This document shows positions 24,501-39,500 of a stretch of DNA of 64,000 nucleotides, one piece after another; within the stretch, counting starts at the first letter, position 1; the number at the start of each line of letters is the position of its first letter. Both the position numbers and the translations under genes were made by a program. Source of the stretch: Chelonoidis abingdonii (Eukaryota > Chordata > Testudines > Testudinidae); assembly GCF_003597395.2 (NCBI RefSeq), contig NC_133776.1, forward strand, positions 35,952,000 through 36,015,999, given 5' to 3'. The notes beneath the pieces are model-generated. The model saw only the letters and a list, made by a program, of their open reading frames with translations. It ran no database searches and had not been told where the DNA came from.

Positions 24501-27500
24501 AGCTGATCTCAGCATCAGTTGTGTAGCTGCAGCTGGGTGTGTCCCTACCTGTATGTGTGCTGGTGAAGTGCAGTCTGAAGCCTGAGAGAGTGCTTGGCAG
24601 GCTTGCCTCAGCAGTCCAGTGTAAAGGGAGCCCAGGCTGGTGGGCAGGTGGGCTCAGTGGTACCCAGTTCTAAGCAGAACCCCAAGGGGGAGAGAACCCA
24701 CCATCCCAGTTCCTCCCATCCAATCAAAAATACACTGTATTTCTTCTCAATTTGAGAAATAAGATTTAGAATATTTATGCATGAATCAAACTGAGCACAC
24801 CATTTCTCTTTATCTTCAGACTTAATACAACTAAGTCATATTAATTAACTTAAAACATCAGCACAAAGTTAACCCTCATATTGGGGTCCATGTGGATTTA
24901 TTGACATATGTTAGGTAAATGAGTACAGACTGTAAGATGAAAATGTGACAGACAAGGTGGGTGAGGTAACAGCTTTCCCTGGACCAACTTCTGCTGGTGA
25001 AAGACAAGCTTTTGAGCTACGCAGATCTCAAGAGCAGCTGTGTAACACAAAAGCTTGTCTCTCTCATCAACAGAAGTGTGTGCGGTGACAGATAGTTCCT
25101 CATCTACCATGTCTTTCTAATATCTTGGGACCAGTACGGCTATGACACCACTGCAAATAAAAGATGAAAACATGGCAGTTAATGATTATTATTTGTATTA
25201 CAGAGTTTTGGTGCAGTAAACAAAGAAAAAGACAGATCTTGATATTACAATCATATAAGCTGCAAGATACAGACACAACCTGAATGTATATGTCTGCTAC
25301 AAGTATGGGCCTGAATAATAGCCTAAAAATACTACCACTTGAAACAACAAATCCACAAAATCAAACCTTTCAAAGAAATATCTCATCTTAAAGTATCAAA
25401 TTACACAGTAGAACACAGTGATTTGAAAATCTCAAGGAAACAGGTATCTTTGCCCTTCTTCTGTATATTTTTGAGAACAGAAACAAACAAATGAAACCAA
25501 TTAAGAGATGTTAAAAAGTTTTATGCTATTAATGCAGTGAACATGGCAGAATTTCAAGGCATCACGGATTATGATTGCCCTAAATGGTCTAATTTAGAAA
25601 AGAAAATATTTCTTTGTTATCCATACTTTAACAAGCTGTAAAAGACCTTCAGTCATGCCGGTTCTATTTAAAACCATATTTTACATGCAAATTAAGCCAA
25701 ACTGCATGACCCTATTGATTTGTACATACTTTTGATGCAATCCTCACATATTTTTCCCATCCATTATGTTCACTGAATGAACATTTTCCCTCCTGTAAAC
25801 GTAAGTTTATCTTCTGGATGTAATTTTATGTTGAACTGAGCTCAATAACTGCTTACTGATTTGTAGGCTTCAGCACTGCACATTTGAACATTATAAAAAT
25901 AATTCTGGCACTAAAAAATGTAAATATGTTCCTTGTCATACAAAAAAGAACGTATGTCATGTTTTACGTTTGTTCCATAGCCAGAGTCTTATACACTCAA
26001 GGTACTACATTTGATTCATTACCTTCATAAAGCCTTCAAATTGTAGTTCATAATGAGAAAGGGCCCCAAAACAACATCCGAGTTATGTGGGGTTCCTACT
26101 GTTCTAATTCTATTGTCCATATTTTCATGAGCTACATTTCTAAAAAACCCCAACATTCAAGTACTTATCCTAAACAAATTAAATAATGTTTACAACTACA
26201 AGTAACTTGACAGTCACACAGGAAAAGGCAGCTAATGCACACCCCTTTATCCGGCTACCGTCCACACAGACTCATGGCCAGCAATAGCCTGAGCTGATGG
26301 TTTCCAGAGATGAGTGGCATGGGCTCCTTGCTTCTCCCAGTCAATCACAGCCCTGCTTGATGTAGGGCTGCACCAAAGATTGCACCTTTAGTGATAAGGA
26401 GCCCCTCTTACTGGCCAGCTCAGCCTAATACACGGAGATGCAAAGGTGTAATATTCTGCACCCTCCTCCTTAGTTGTGAGCTGGGGGAGGAATCAAAGGA
26501 TCATTCAGGTGCTCCTTCTCCTACAGCAAGGTCTGCCATCCCACCCACCGATACGCTGGGGGAGCGGGGGAAGACAGCTTAAGAGAAGCAGTTGGCAGAG
26601 ACGGTATTGGTACATAATTGCCAAATGTAAGTTATTATATTGATTGACACAGAATTGTGTCGAAGTTTCCATGTGTTCTACTACCTTGTGTTGCAGTTTT
26701 GGTGGTGGATGCATTCTTTGCAGGGAGTACATTTGTTCTGCTCTTTGAGCCAGCATGGCAAGAAAGGGAAGATATATAAAACTCCCAGAATTGTAGTTCT
26801 TATGTAGCTGGGACTGATACTCATAAGCAAAAGGTGCCTGGAGTCTGTCCTGTGTTGGCTCTAATCCTCTCTATAGGGGTAGAGCATGGCTTGGTACAAG
26901 CTAAATGTCCAGGCTCAGGTGGGACAGAACATCTCTGCCTAGTTAGCCATTTTTACTTTGGGGTCTGTCAATCATGAAAAGGGGTGGTTCATGCTGAGTG
27001 GCTATAGCTACTCTTTGTGGCATATCCCTCCACTTTTAAAAATATTCTTCTTATTTAATAAATGTGCAACCTTTGTGCCATAAACTATTCTTAACTTGTA
27101 AAAGTGTCACTGTGGAGATCCTTTGAGCAAATCTTAGTTGTTACTTATAAACAACCATAGGTAAAAAAATTTCATATGCAAGAGTTTTTAAATTCATGGT
27201 GTTCTTTTAACTGAAAACACTGAGAAAATATGTCTTTAAATGGCTCCCATCACCATTCAGCAGGAAAAATTTGGTCAGGAAACTAGACCCACTCTTGCAG
27301 AAAAATTCTATGGGATCTTTAATTGCCACAAGTGCCAGGGATTACCAAACAAATGGATATTCTAATATGGAAAATACCCAGTCAGAGCTCTTATTAGGTG
27401 GGAAATACTCAGAAAAAATATTAAGGGAATCCAGGACAAAATAAAAATCATGATGGACAAAAGGGTGTGGAAAGTATCAGCACTGGAAATGCTGGCAGAG

Positions 27501-30500
27501 AGGCAAAGAAATTCGAGAGAGACTTTTACATGTGGTGAGTGACTTCTCCGTCAAGAGAAATCACCGGATGAGTGGGGGTGGAGAGAGGAGAAAACATGAT
27601 AAATAGATAACCTCAAGTGGGCCATAAGCTGGGCTCACTGTGGGAATGATAATGAGATGTGATAATGAGATGTGTTTTGTCTGCTACTACAAAACAGGCT
27701 GTGGAGACCTACAAGTATATGCACTACAACAGGGGTTCTCAAACAGAGGGTAGCGAGGTTATTACAGGGGAGACACAAGCTGTCAGCCTCCACCCCAAAC
27801 CCGCTTTGCTTCCAGCATTTATAATGGTGTTAAATATATAAGAGGGGCCGCACTCAGAGGCTTGCTGTGTGAAAGGGGTCAGCAGTACAAAAGTTTGAGA
27901 ACCACTGCATTACGAGGAGGACATGGATCAATGTACTGAACTATAAATGAAGTCACATGTACCATGTTCAAAGAGTTCTAATTCTCCAACTAGTGCCTCT
28001 GTCCATACACACTGGCATTGGCCTACAGTTCCTCTATGTCCTAACTTCACAATCCTGTGATAAAATTTAATTTTTCTAATCAAGTAACACAACATGTAAC
28101 ACGAGGTTCCAACAGATGCTCTTGTCTGTAAAATTATACTGGCCATGAGGCTATTCGGCAGAATGTCTTCATTTTCCCCAATTACTAGTAGCTTCCCACC
28201 ACAACAGAAGCTGTGTGCTGCAGCAACAGCGCCTCATAGGGATTGAGGACGTGAACAAAGCAATGGATAGTGCACTAGCGTCCAACATTAATTGCTTTTA
28301 CCTTATTGGTCCCACTGTCAGTGATAAAGCAGCTAATTTTAGACTTCCCATCTAGATACATATCCAGGTTTCCCTGTAGTTTGTCCATTCTGTTTAGGAA
28401 AACATCTTTGTTGAGGAGGGTCATGTGAAGCAGAGATAATGTGTAGGGGTTCTGGGTCACACATTGGCTGGAGAATTAAAAGAGCCTTAGGAGGAAGGAA
28501 GAAGGTAGTAATTAAACTGTTAAGTGTCCAAAGATAGGAAAGGCATGAACGAAAAATTTTATGATGATCCAGATATTAGTAGCGTAGTAAATGACACCCC
28601 CAGAGGTTCCCTTGAGAAACTTTCTTTGGGCCCTTCGATAAATACATAGAAGAAAAGCATCTCAAAACTATCTCAGCTGCTAAAAACTGTTTCCCTAGTT
28701 AGCTGCCTGATCTGCTGTACAGTAATGTTAAAACAATGTTCCTTGTCCATTGGCATCACAAAACAATTGCATGCCAAGACTAGCAGTAAGTGTTACTGCA
28801 GCTGCTGCTATTGCTAATCTGACTTTGCTTTTGCTTTCCCCAACAGGGGCCCATCCCAGAGAGAAGAACAGAGAATTAAAGGGCTGTGTTGTTATTGCTG
28901 CTGCTATTACTACGTAAGAGGAGAGAAAGAGGAAAAACACACTTAGTAGCAGTGGAGAAAATAGCATGACAGGAAGGAATAGAGGTAGCGTCAAGTGTTA
29001 TTTCACAACCATTACTGTTTTTAATAAAAAATGGCAATTTGAAATTCATACTCAATCTGAATGTAGTAGGTGGAGTATAGTACCTAGGCTCAGGCTGCAC
29101 AGACCATTTCTTTTGCTACACTGGTGCATGCTCATCACCCAGGAAATGGGAGTTACAGAGATAATTCCACTAAGGGTTGTCATCCTTTGTAGGTTTTCAC
29201 CATGACTAATACTATGCATATACACAGCATGCATACCTTGTGAGGTACTGGCTATGTGAAGCAGAAATCACCCCCTATAGCACCTGTCTCAACACATCTA
29301 CTAATGTCTACATACTCCTCACACTTCCAGAATTTACATCATGCGACAGGGAACAAAAGACTGCACTCTAACCAATTTCCTCTACTGAGGTTTTCAGCCT
29401 CTTCATAGAGAAATTGCTGTTGAACTACCTATACAGTCACCTAAAGAGGAAGTAAAAATATGGTACAGTATCACCAACATATAGTCTTCCATCCTGAATG
29501 CTTTGAATTTCATATAATTTAATACGAACAATGTTCAAAGTTGCTATTTTAAAAAAACCTGGTTATTTTATTTGTATATTTTGAAGCCAAGATACTTTCT
29601 GATGTACATTTATCATTTTCCCCACTTAACTAAATTTCTTCTTCCAAATAACCAAATATTTTACAGTCCATAAAATGGTATATTTATTTTTTATTATTTT
29701 AAAGAAAAAATACAAAGTTGAAAGGAAAAGTGAACAAAGTTTTTAGACAATGGAGTGAAAATGCTCACCTGAGTTGTAGTCTCTCTGTCTTGCAGAGTCA
29801 TTAAAGTAGGAAAAGCCACCTACCAGGAAGAAATGTAACACACTTAATATTTGTAAATAATGTTATAATTCTTTTACAAAAATTAAAAATGGAGCTTGCA
29901 GTATTACCACCTACAGAATCTTGGTCTTGTGTAATGAGGCTCTAGAACAGTGGAATTTCTATAAAATTTTGCCCAGCAATAGTCAAAGTATTTAAGGTTT
30001 ATAATCTTAATATTTTTCTCTGAGTCTCAAAGTGATGTCTAATATAATAAAAAGGGTAGAATCATGCAGAAGAGAAGATACCCAGTAAAGATTCTGCAGA
30101 ATTAGTGGTTGGGAAATTTTTGCAGGTAAATTGTGCACTGGGGAGTTCCTCTGGAGTGCAGAAAGGAGCTAGCTGTTCAGTTTCAGGCCACTCTACAGAA
30201 AACTTATGGCTAGAGTAGCCCCTGTTCTGTCTGTGCCCTGCTGCATAAGAGGAGGAAGAGAAGACTTGTGCATCTAGGAAACAATCAGTTGGCCCTGCCC
30301 CCAAATCCTGGCTGTACAGCAGTGTCCAGGTGATATCCTTCCTGCAGCAAAGAGCTCTCTCCAAATCCTGCCTCACCTACTGTACTTACTACACTGTTTC
30401 TACCACCAGACAGCACTGCTACAGATGGATGAAAGATTCATCCTTAAAAAAGGTGTGCACTGTCTCATATCAACCAAGTGGGTAATGAAATCAATCTCTC

Positions 30501-33500
30501 TTAGTTTTGCCACTTAAAAGTCCTATATATCTAGAACTTGCAGAGGCTTCATCACCAAACCCTGCATGCACTTCAAGCATTGAGAGCAAATAGGATAAAT
30601 CTTCAGGCTACTGACCTACTGGATTATTTGTTAAGGATTTATTTTACTATTTAAAAATAGAGCTAAACCAAATGATTTAATATAACAGCTTCACTGAAAA
30701 GTAGAAAGAGAACAGACTTCTGAACTGATAATGTAGTTTCAATATACATCAGCTATAGTCACAGTTAACAAGGTATCATGAATAAATATATTACATTATC
30801 AACCTTATCATAGTAAATAAGGTACATATCCATATTTATTATTATTTTTAGTTTATACAAATATTTATTGTGAAAAGCTTTTGTTATGCTGAGAACATCA
30901 GCTACTATAGAAAATTCAAAGCACTACTTTTGACTATTTACATTTTTGAATGAACACATAAAACACACTATGTCATCGGGCCCAGCCCCTTAAACTTTCA
31001 ATTATGTGGCCCTTGTATTTTTACCTGACTGAAACAGTGATGTCAGTGGGACTACTCTCATAAGGAGTTGCAGGACTGGGCCCATGGCTTGTATTTCTAA
31101 ATACACGGATGTGCAGTATTTGCATTTCCCCCCATTTAACCAGCACCACGTATAAACTTGTAGTAATACAATACCAAAATCAACAATATTGGAAATCTTT
31201 AGGCAATTGTCTTAACGCCAAAAGCTCACTTTCAAAATGTGGGTACTTCCAATATAATGTATACAGGTAATACAAAGATAGAAATGTACCATACTCAGCA
31301 TAATAGAACAACATAGTATTTCTCTGGGTTTACTGCATTTCATTTAAAATGGAGGTTTTTAAATGGCATTTTAATTTTATCCCTAATTTTTAAAAAAAAT
31401 AATTTATTGTCTTAGGAAGTACAAACATTTGAAAAATATTTGATCCTGTTCTTGGCTCCATTTATTTCTAATAACCCAAACCTTAAATTTAATATTAAGC
31501 CATACTGTTAACCTACTTGTCATGCCAAGAGTGTTCACTATGTACCTGCAGTTGCTTTCATGAGCATCTTCAGAGGCCCCATCGTATACATCAATCCAAC
31601 AAGAATACCTGCCAGATGCCCAGCAAAAGAAGTCCTAGGAGAAACAGAATCATTTGAGAGAGTCTGTTTGCCTGACAATTAGATATAGTCTGTATTCCAA
31701 TTATTCCAATGTATGTCAATGGGTCACAGTTTGCAGTCTTTGTTCCATATGTCTTTATTCTGTGCAGTTTAATACATCTCAAAAAACAACATTTTCCACC
31801 TTTTTTGACCACTGAAATGAGTAACAACCACAATATGTTTTAAAGGAACATCTCTGACCAAATGAGGAGCTAAAAGTGACTGATGTATTACAAGAATCAA
31901 TATGCCTCAAACAAAATAAGAAGAGTTGGACAAATTGTATAAATTTCATTCAGCTTTAGTTTGTTTCTGTTGTACAAAAAAACATCTAAAATTAGTTCTC
32001 TTTTAGCTCTTGAAATTCTTGATTCAGCATTACACTGCTCCTGTTTTACATCAATGGAACTTTACTGAAATCAGCGAAGCTACAAATGCATAAAACTGGA
32101 ATAAAGCCATGGTAAATCAGGTCATTTTAAGAGGTAAATTACCATACTATGTTTATAAAATAATTCAGAACTACTGCACATTTTAAAATATTAAATATAT
32201 ATGTAATGAGTAGCACAATTGCAACAATAGCTTTTGTAAGTAAACAGATCTGGCTTTGTTTCTAAACAAGAGCTTTATATAACTAATATTTTTAATTTTG
32301 GTGATGGTTTGGATAACGAGGTTCTCTTTCCCAGGAACTCACTATAAACTCTGGCTAGTGGTGCAAGGTTTCTTCAAAATTGTATGTGGGAAAAATATGG
32401 TCCTACTTTTTAGTTTTCTAAGACCCTCCAGTCTGACCCCCGCCTAAAATCTCATTATGTAGTAGTAATAAGTACCACTGCAGAAAAGGATCTAGGGCAG
32501 TAGTCCCCAAACTTTTTTCTGTGGCGCCCCCCACCCCTTACTCATAATGGAATCGGTCCATGCCCCTCACCCCCGGGAGCTGTAGTCAGGAGATAGGGCC
32601 AGGAACAGAGCTACAACCAGGCTCGGGGCCATGGCCAAGAGTGGGAGCCAGGCCCAGGAGCCGAGGCATGATCGGGGCCAGGAGCCGAAGCTGCAGCTGG
32701 GAGCAAGGCTGTGGCTAGGGGTGGGGCCAGAGAGAGCTGGGGACAGAGCGGGGCTGGGGGAGTGCTTCCTCCCTGCCCCCTACCGGGGTTGGCTCAGTCC
32801 CACCATGCCCCCCGAACATTCCTCTGCATCCTGCCAGGAGGGTGCATCCCACAGTTTGGAGATTATTAGGGGGTTATTAAAGTGGATCAGAAGTTGCATA
32901 TAAGTCAACGATGTGAAAAAGGCTAATATTCTGGGTGTATTAACAGGAATACTGTATGCAATTCACAAGAGGTAATTGTTGCACTGTACTGAGCACTGGG
33001 CAGGCCTCTGCTGGAGTACTGTCTCCAGTTTTAGGCAACATACTTTAAGAAAGATGTGGACAAACAGAAAAGAGTCCAGAGGAACAACTAAAATGATAAA
33101 AGGTTTAGAAAACCTGAACTATGAGGAAAGGTTAGAAGAACTAGGCAAGTTTAGCCTTGAGAAAAGAAGACTAGGGGAAAAGGAGTAAGGAACTTGAGAA
33201 CAGTCTTCAATTATTTTAATGTCTATTATAAAGAAGATAGTAATCAACTGCTCTCAGTATCCACAGCAAGGCAGAACAAACAATAATGGGCTTAATCTGC
33301 AGTAAGAGTGATTTAGGTTAGATATTAGGAAAAGTTTTCTAACTATAAAGGATAATTAAATACTTTAATAGGTTACTAAGGGAGGTTATATAATTGCCAT
33401 CATTGGAGGTTTTTAAGAACAGGTTGGACAAACACTTGCCAGGGATGGTCTAGATTTACTTAGCCCTGCCTTAGCACTGGGGAAGTGGTGGGGGCGGCTA

Positions 33501-36500
33501 AAGGGCCTCTTGAGTTCCCATCTAGCTCTATTACTATGATTCTTTGCCTGTGGTTTTTTCTAGGAAGCACTGATTTGTTAAGGAATTTGAATAAGGAATT
33601 TTTCTTCAGGAAAATCCCTGAATTCCTGTCAAGGCTCTAATGCAAATGGTTTGAGTTGAGTAATGCTTATTATAAACTTTCATATAGTGTTTTTCAGCTT
33701 TCAGAGCTATTGTTCTGAAGAGTTCTTCCTGAAGCGAAGGTACTAAGCCCTGATTCAGTGCTGGTCTACTTCCAGTTAATATATGAAGGCAAATCGCCAC
33801 CGTAAAGACTGCAGACAAAGAGGGCACACAATGCCAGAATGTCCGTTCTACAGTTTATTCACCTAGATCTCTGTCAAAGAATTTTTCCAAATGCTATAAA
33901 AATCTGAGGTGAACAACTCTGCCACTAACAAGGTCTAGTTTTGGTTATTACACGCGCATGGAGGCATAGTTAGGTTACAGCATTAAGATTTAAAAAAAAG
34001 TCAAAGTGTGGAGAAAAAACAACAACAACCTTGTTTTAGCTTGTCACAACGTACAGCTGGTATCCAACATATTGAAGGATAAGACAGACCAGTTCCCAAA
34101 GATAAATGAAACCCTGGATTTTGCTAGTGGTCCTTCTGCTTATGTGAAAACAAGAGACCTGAAGTCTTTGTAGATTGAGCTCCTCCCTAGGGAACCTCTA
34201 TTCCCCAACCCTTTTGCAGGGGAGGTAGGAAGGATTCAGAAGCAAGCTGAGTCATAGGGGTGAGCCAAAGCGGGATGACTGCATGTTACTGGTTCTGTGT
34301 TGAGAGTCCTGAACATGATTCTGGACCCCAGTTAAATGCCTGGTATGAGAGAGCAGGAAGTGGAGTGCAGTGCAACCCTCCCAGTGTTAAATAAAGTTGT
34401 GACCTGCTGCTTAAATCCATTCTCTGTATCTACTATTCTTTCACCTGCATGTACTGATCAACCACATTGGCATTTATAGCAATTGGGTTTGGACCTCCAG
34501 TGTAAGTTTCTTTTCTATAGGTTTAAAGCTCTATAAGTACTCTCTGTAGGCTGGAATTTGACTTAAAATTACTTGGACGCCAAAAAAATTTAACACACAT
34601 CCTAAAGACATAATGTAATACCTGCACATGAAAAACCTTTCATAACTTATAGTAAGATCATCCTGGCTGAAGATTTTTAATTACAAAGAATTACTTAACA
34701 GTGAGAGTGTGAAATCTCTACTGCTTTATTGTTTTGCTTTTATGGTCCCTACTTCTCTATTGTTTATCTGTATAGTTTCTCTCCACTTCTTTGATTGTTT
34801 CTGTCTGTTACATAACTAATTTTGCAAGGTGTAAATCACGTAAGGGGGTGGCAGGCTCTGGAGCTGTGCTCCGGCTCCAGCTCCAGGCAAAAACCTGCAG
34901 CTCCACTGTTCCGGAGCTGCTCCAGCTCTGGGCTCTGTTCCAAAGCCCTGGGTGGGATAGGATTGGGTAAAGGATTATTTTGAAATATATTACAAAATAA
35001 TTCTTTGATTATATCCTAATACTTTAGTAAAATGATTGGTTAAGGTATAGCTAAGCAGGACTCAAGTTTCACTATATCAACTGAGGTCCAAAAGGAAGTT
35101 CTTTGGAATCAACTCCAGGACACAGCCCCAGGATCAGAACTGCCAGACCTCAACATCCTGTCTACTATATCGCGCAGAAGCTGGAGGCCCCGGATGACCT
35201 GATCCTGACTGGTCAGCAGGAAAAGTTCATCTGCCTTATTGGGACTGGTGAGTATTGTATGCTTAGTGTGTAAAATTCTGTTTTGATGATTGTTAATAAA
35301 CATAGGTTAGAGATTTCACTGTGTAAGAATCTTTCATGGGTGAAAGACCCTGCCAACCTGCAGAGGGTAAGGGTTACGCCTTGAGCCTTAGGGTATGTCT
35401 ACACTTGCAGAGTTTTTGCACTGCAAGTTTCACCGGTGATAGGGAACCAATGAAAGAAAAGTGCTGGTTTATGTACTCAATTTCCCAGGAGTCGGAGAGT
35501 GTTTACGTTAGCAGCACTTCCATCACCCATGAGAGCAGCGCTGTAGGGCAGCTATCCTCCAGAGCAGCTCTCTCGATAGGTCTTGTGGGAAGGGGAGGGT
35601 GAGCGGAAGGCATTCTGGGTCCCTGCTAGGTACCCTGTGCTTCATATCCCAGCAGCCCCATTACTTCCTTGTTTCTTTCATGTTATTTTTTTTTAAAAAT
35701 CCCTGCTGTCTGGCTGCTTTCCCTGCCATATCTACAAGCAATGGGAAAGGGAGTTTCAAACCTTCTCGGGCTTATGGGGGAGGGACGGACGTCCATTTAC
35801 CTAGCATCAGAGCAGTGGAAATGCTGGCCAGAGTGATGACTTTTGGAACTGTGGGATATCCTTCAGAGGCCAAAAGATGTTCACACTGGTAGAATGGGTC
35901 TTCACTTTCACAACAGCGCAAAAAGAACAGCGGTAAGAGCTGTATGCCTCTTGTGAAGGTGGTTTTCTTTTGGCTGTGAAATTTCTGAGTTTCACTGCAA
36001 AAAGTCATTAACAAGTGTAGATGCTCCTATGGTTTTAAAGGGACATTTTGCGCTTTAATGACAAGTGTAGACATGGCCTTAGGAACAGGGCAAAGGTGGT
36101 TACCCTAAAGCGTGAGGTTACGCACTGAGTCCTATGAACTGGGTAAAGGTAGATGCCCCTAGAGTGTGCAGGTAACAAAAATAATTAAGAACGTTACAGG
36201 AAAGTAAATGAAATCCAAATGATTTGTTTGCATATGAAAAACTTAATTTTCCCCACAACTTTATTCTAATTGTATACTAATAGTGTCCTTCCATATAACA
36301 AATTTTTATATGTTCCATATAATCCATATAATCCATATAATCCATATAACAAATTTTTTAATTAGAAATAACCTCATCAACATTGCATGATTTATCTTAC
36401 ATTGTTTCAATCCTTCTTACATAACATTTGTAGCTTTAATCATCTGAAATATCTAATGTTAACAGAACAAAAATATTCGTGTCACTGGGCTGCCACTGTC

Positions 36501-39500
36501 TCTTATTAACAGTGTTCTGTAGTTTAAAAAAAGTGATTGGCGTCATACACATATCAATTATAGGACAGCACATCAGCCAATCATTTAGTCCAGAACTCTT
36601 AGCTCAAAACACCATTATTACAGTCTTTTGGAGAAACAGCTTCTTATTTGTTTTCATGTATTTCTTACTTTTGTTTACTGAGAGGCCACATTAGCTAAAG
36701 TGTGCTTTTTAAAAAAAAAAAAAGAAAAAAAAAGCAGCATTAGCAAACTGACATACTGTAAGCTACCACTTTCTTTAGATAAAGTGATGAATTTCTCAAA
36801 ACAATAAGTGCTAGTTCAACTAAATCAATAGCACGTACAGCCAAATACACAAGCCAATTTATGTTCTTCATTGCTAAATTAAAACATGCTTAGCAAGTAG
36901 GCCCTATAGCTAATTTAAGAATTCAAACTATTTGAATGCAAATCAGACCATATTAAATCATCACACAAGAAGGAATTAACTACTGATTTAGAGCAGCACT
37001 GCACAGAAAAACAGTTGAGTTTTTTTTATTAATTATTATTATTATTATTATTAACAAAGTTTCCCCTTTCAGGTTATTTTGTAATAAATCTGGAATTTTG
37101 AATTACCTGGTAAATCTTTACCAGCCAAGTCTGGCAAAGAACAGAAGCCAGGAAACTGGCTCTCACTGGTTAACATCACTTCTCCAGACACTTATGAAAC
37201 TAATTTCCTCATGTAACAGAATGTTAGCAGGTCGGAAGGCACCAAAGAAACTAGACATTCCATGCAGCATACTGTACCCCTCTAAAACAGAGTTTTTCAA
37301 ACTGTGGGTGTGCCCCCTACCCAAGGGGAGCATGGAGGAACATGCGGGGGGCCAAGCAGCAGCGGTGGGTGACTCGGGCCAGCCCCACATGGCGGTGCAG
37401 GGTGAGTGTGCCACCTTCACCTCTGACTCGCCTCAGCATGCCACCTAGCCTGTGGGTCAGTGTCAATATCTGCCACGGGTGTGCTGATTTCTACCTCCAT
37501 TAGCCTCCATGCCGAGCGCTGCCTCTGCCCCTAGAAACCATTGCGTGTGCCTTCCCCCACCTTGAAAACCCAAGGCAGGAGGGGCAAAGGGGTAGGTATT
37601 GGCCTTGCCCAAGCGGTGCAGCCTGGCTGCAAGGTAGAAGCAGCCTGTTGCTGAGGAAGCCTTGGCTGTGCCATTGGTAAGTATCTGTGTATTTGAAAAT
37701 TACAGGTGTGGGCAATTTAAAGTTGTTACAGTCTCTGTTAGATTTACGACTAGGCTTTCAAGTATACTTTTGCATGTCTTTATTTTTGTCTGGGTTGTGG
37801 AGGCGCCACCAATAATTGTAACTCAAATGGGGGAGGGAGGGGTCAGCTCAAAACATTTGCAAACTGCTGCTCTAAAGAGTAAGTTTTTTTTCATTTAAAA
37901 ACAATCCAATGATTCCCTGTTCCCTAGTTTCAGTCAGAAACAATTTCAACAGTGATTACACAAACCCCTCTAAGAAACATTGATATATTTCAGGCAAGTA
38001 CCAGAAGCCTCAAATCTGAAAGTTCAAATCTGAGAGTGAGGATCCATATAACAAGTCAGTGCAGAACCCCACCAAAGTCAAGATGACTGGGCACAGAAGT
38101 GGGCAAAGGAGTCCACCCAGGAACAGCTTGTAGGATCAGGTCTGAATTAGTCCTGCAGATTTTCATGACAACCAATTTGCACAAAACCATTTTAAATTCA
38201 CTCATGACAACCAATATAACACACAGAGCCCACATGAGACCAGAAGCACTTCTGGCTTTACATACCTGAAGGCCTCCTGATGTGACACCAGGCTGGAAGT
38301 TGCCATTCCCATGGATGTTGGGTGGGGTTTTATTTAAGAGTTTGGGCACAAAGATAATTTTGGTTATGATTTTCAAACTTGACCAAAGATTCCAGGTGCT
38401 TTAGTTTTCTAGAAAGGGCTGAATATGCCTCCTGAAACACCCTTTTAGGTGCCAAGGTGAACACCCAAATATTCAGGTACACAATTGTTAGTTCTGAAAA
38501 TCTTGACCTGTGTAATTTTATCAATAGACGTATGTACAATAGTTGAGGACGGCAACAAATTTGTTTTAAAAAAAATGCTGTTAGACTAGGTATAACACTG
38601 AAAACAATGCACACAACTTGGTAGTAGTAGTTGTAGATTGAAGTATCTACATAAAATGCATATAGACAAAGACGTGATGTGTGTTTTATCCCTTCCCCCA
38701 TCCCCACTGACAAGGTTTGTTTTACTAGATTATAAGTACTTCAGGGCACAAAGTGTATCATATATATGTATATAGCACCTTGCACAACTACTTATTTGTT
38801 TTGTGATGGCACACAGAGGCTTCAGCAATGACTGGGGACCCCAGTAAGAGCTGCTGCACTACCAATAAATTATTAATAATAAATAGGTATATATGAAGCA
38901 GTGTAAAATGGTAAACAACTAAATACTTCAGCAGAATGTTATACAGCTCCAACTATCATAAACTGTTGCATTTAGATTGTTAAAATGAACAAGTAGGAAG
39001 AAAATATTTATATTATAAATGTTTAATTGATTAGTACCAAGCAACATGCTGATTAATATTATCTCAGTACATTTCTATATCTAGGAAACTACATGGTCCT
39101 TATGATTTACTATATGTAGGAACAGTGACACTAATTTTACTACAATAAAAAGGGGAAGTACTACTTTTTAGAATAATTTTTAGAGAAGGTGCTGGGGTGA
39201 ATAGCAGCACAGACAACTATTTTCCCTTTAAGGAGAAGTCAGACAAAAGATTAGCTTCTCACTAATAAACTGCGTTGCTTGAACTGCGCCACAGTTAACC
39301 TGCATATCTCAATCACACTCTTGAAATTCCCAGTTGCAGGATCAATTACAATAGGTCACTTCTTTAAATGTGCCCACGACCAATTCAAGAAAACAAAAGG
39401 AGATACTCTATCCATGTACCTCCTGAGTCAATTTATATTGCTGTTACAGTTTTCATTGGCATGACATTACTGTGAAGACACATATTAATAATACTGCAAG

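Larger units (their letters stand above)
18585..29768 (-). other. RHBDD1: RHBDD1 intron, about 11 kb
   Basis: GTGAGC to TAG. It contains the decayed hAT transposon, a DIRS-type inverted-repeat element, an LTR and a small MITE listed separately. 25150-27720 and 27910-29768 show no gene. The open frames there (e.g. 28728-28994) are short, on both strands, and unlike any family I recognise. Confidence 0.85.

Noticed and set aside
28728..29234. Possible small secreted or membrane proteins on either strand
   Set aside because: Hydrophobic frames overlap on both strands in T-rich sequence and lack splice sites or family similarity.
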